The notes under the pieces were generated by a model. It saw only the letters and a program-made list of their open reading frames with translations, did not search any database and had not been told where the DNA came from. A stretch of DNA of 23,740 nt from Candidatus Faecivivens stercorigallinarum (GTDB lineage Bacteria; Bacillota; Clostridia; Oscillospirales; Ruminococcaceae). Shown here in pieces: positions 22,536 through 23,740 of this stretch; the stretch's first letter is position 1, and each line of letters opens with the position of its first letter. The DNA lies in the NCBI GenBank assembly GCA_018715465.1, contig DVLN01000155.1, forward strand, positions 1-23,740, in the 5' to 3' direction. The position numbers and the translations under genes are program-made.

Positions 22536-23633
22536 TTATCCGTTTTTCGCCTCGAAGTCTTTCATAAATTCAATCAGCTTTTCCACGCCTTCCCGCGGCA
22601 TGGCATTATAAATGGAAGCGCGCATTCCGCCGACCGTCCGGTGACCTTTCAGGTTGACAAATCCGGCAGCGGTAGCCTCCTTGACAAATTTTGCATCCAG
22701 TTCCTCATTGCCGGTGACAAACGGAATGTTCATCAGCGAACGGGAATCCTTTTCGACAGTTCCCTTAAAGAGTTTGGAACCATCCAGATAGTCATAAAAC
22801 AATTTTGCCTTTTCCTGATTCAGCTGGTACATCTTATCCAGCCCGCCGATCTCATCGCGAATCCACTGCAAAACCAGACCGCACATATAAATCGAATAGC
22901 AGGGCGGGGTATTGTACATCGAGCCGTTGTCGGCATGGGTTTTATAGCGAAGCATCGTGGGTGTACCGGGACGGACCGTATCCGAGATCAGATCCTTGCG
23001 GATGATTACAACCGTCAGGCCGGCAGGGCCCATGTTCTTCTGGGCACCGGCATACAGGATGCCAAAACGCTCAACCGGCAGCGGCTGGGAAAGGGCCATC
23101 GACGAGATATCCGCGACCAGCGGGACATTTCCGGTGTCGGGGATCTCGGGGTAACGGGTGCCATAAATCGTATTGTTCAGGCAAACATAAAAATAATCGG
23201 CGTCCGGCGTAAACTTGGCAGGGTCAAGTTTCGGGATATACGAAAAAGTCTTGTCAGCCGAAGATGCGACGATGTTGACATTCCCTTCTCCCAGCAGCAG
23301 TTTTGCTTCGCTGGCCGCTTTTTTGGCCCACTGGCCGGTCAGCACATAATCCACCTTGCCGCTTTTGGTCGCAAGGTTGAGCGGAATCATCGCAAACTGG
23401 GTGGAAGCACCGCCCTGCAAAAACAGAATTTCGTAATTATCGGGAATCTGCATCACTTCACGGAGCAGATTGCTACAGCCATCAGCGATTGACTGGAAGG
23501 TCTTAGATCGATGGGACATTTCCATAACGGACTGTCCTGATCCCTGATAATCCAGCATTTCCGCGGCCGCTCTTTTCAGAACGGATTCGGGCATCATCGA
23601 AGGGCCTGCACTGAAATTATACACTCTGCTCAT
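22536..23633 (-). CDS. serC: Phosphoserine aminotransferase
   Basis: SerC transfers the amino group of glutamate to 3-phosphohydroxypyruvate, giving phosphoserine; it may also serve pyridoxal phosphate synthesis. The 365 residues match the family length. Landmarks are YNFSAGPSMMPESVL, SVMEMSHRSK, LFLQGGASTQFAM and YAGAQKNMGPAGL, with K199 as the pyridoxal-phosphate lysine. The C-terminal GHRTVGGMRASIYNA contacts substrate phosphate. GGAGG (23645-23641) lies 7 bases before the ATG. It is the first gene of serC-serA behind a strong promoter. No phosphoserine phosphatase gene lies within this window. Confidence 0.96.
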   Translation of the reverse strand: MSRVYNFSAGPSMMPESVLKRAAAEMLDYQGSGQSVMEMSHRSKTFQSIADGCSNLLREVMQIPDNYEILFLQGGASTQFAMIPLNLATKSGKVDYVLTGQWAKKAASEAKLLLGEGNVNIVASSADKTFSYIPKLDPAKFTPDADYFYVCLNNTIYGTRYPEIPDTGNVPLVADISSMALSQPLPVERFGILYAGAQKNMGPAGLTVVIIRKDLISDTVRPGTPTMLRYKTHADNGSMYNTPPCYSIYMCGLVLQWIRDEIGGLDKMYQLNQEKAKLFYDYLDGSKLFKGTVEKDSRSLMNIPFVTGNEELDAKFVKEATAAGFVNLKGHRTVGGMRASIYNAMPREGVEKLIEFMKDFEAKNG

Positions 23634-23643
23634 AGTGATACCT

Positions 23644-23674
23644 CCAAAATTGGTTTGCCATTCCCAATTGGAAT
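23644..23674. promoter_or_regulatory. Paired small palindromes in the serC leader
   Basis: CCAAAATTGG (23644-23653) overlaps the serC ribosome binding site, and ATTCCCAATTGGAAT (23660-23674) lies 6 bases beyond it. Both share CCAA/TTGG ends. They may be an operator pair or mRNA hairpins that limit access to the ribosome binding site. The role is a guess. Confidence 0.35.
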
Positions 23675-23693
23675 AGCTCGTGTGTTATTGCAC

Positions 23694-23722
23694 ATTATAC
23701 ACCATGATTTGTCATTTTTCAA
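23694..23722 (-). promoter_or_regulatory. Sigma-A promoter of serC-serA
   Basis: On the minus strand TTGAAA (23722-23717) and TATAAT (23699-23694) are spaced by 17 bases. Transcription should start near 23687, giving a leader of about 54 bases, too short for a T-box element. Confidence 0.82.
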
Positions 23723-23740
23723 GTATAAATTTTCTCATTT

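Overview
The window is about 53% G+C chromosomal DNA of a low-G+C-type Gram-positive bacterium, most likely a member of the Clostridia and perhaps Oscillospirales. This rests on strong AAGGAG/AGGAGG ribosome binding sites, sigma-A promoters close to TTGACA-17-TATAAT, the comEC-holA gene order typical of Firmicutes, a 6-phosphofructokinase of the clade starting with a GGDCQALN-type loop, and a RecD2-type helicase. The placement is inference; no rRNA or other lineage marker is present. I see no tRNA, rRNA, CRISPR array, insertion sequence, prophage or integration site. The window is densely coded (19 genes), and no gap exceeds about 300 bases.

Layout. (1) 164-4751, plus strand: a promoter and 5' hairpin, then recD2, comF, a flavin-reductase-like protein and an RluA-type pseudouridine synthase, coupled by short overlaps and closed by a two-way terminator. 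(2) 4773-9788, minus strand: comEC, holA, a Toprim RNase M5-like protein, a GNAT acetyltransferase and an iron-sulfur flavoprotein candidate. (3) 9964-12287, plus strand: a YifB/ComM-type AAA+ ATPase, divergent from comEC, then a PAP2-type phosphatase. (4) 12327-13406, minus: an XRE-HTH/methyltransferase fusion with an inverted repeat upstream. (5) 13526-18571, minus: a consensus promoter drives a Ppx/GppA-family protein, polyphosphate kinase 1 and 6-phosphofructokinase, ending in a strong hairpin. (6) 18632-21308: a LysR regulator divergent from a YibE/F membrane protein, with a conspicuous 19-bp palindrome and a 12-bp direct repeat between them. (7) 21324-23722, minus: serC-serA, the first steps of serine synthesis, with their own promoter.

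How the genes may work together. Regions 1-3 bring ComF, ComEC and a ComM-like ATPase close to RecD2 and the clamp-loader delta subunit, which suggests a DNA uptake and processing neighbourhood. The ComEC C-terminal metallo-beta-lactamase-like domain has lost its metal ligands. Region 5 puts polyphosphate synthesis beside glycolytic phosphofructokinase. The Ppx/GppA protein there appears degenerate at both its phosphate-binding loop and its HD site, so it may be a sensor or partner of Ppk1 rather than an active exopolyphosphatase. These two regions, plus the LysR/YibEF operator array, are the most interesting parts of the window.
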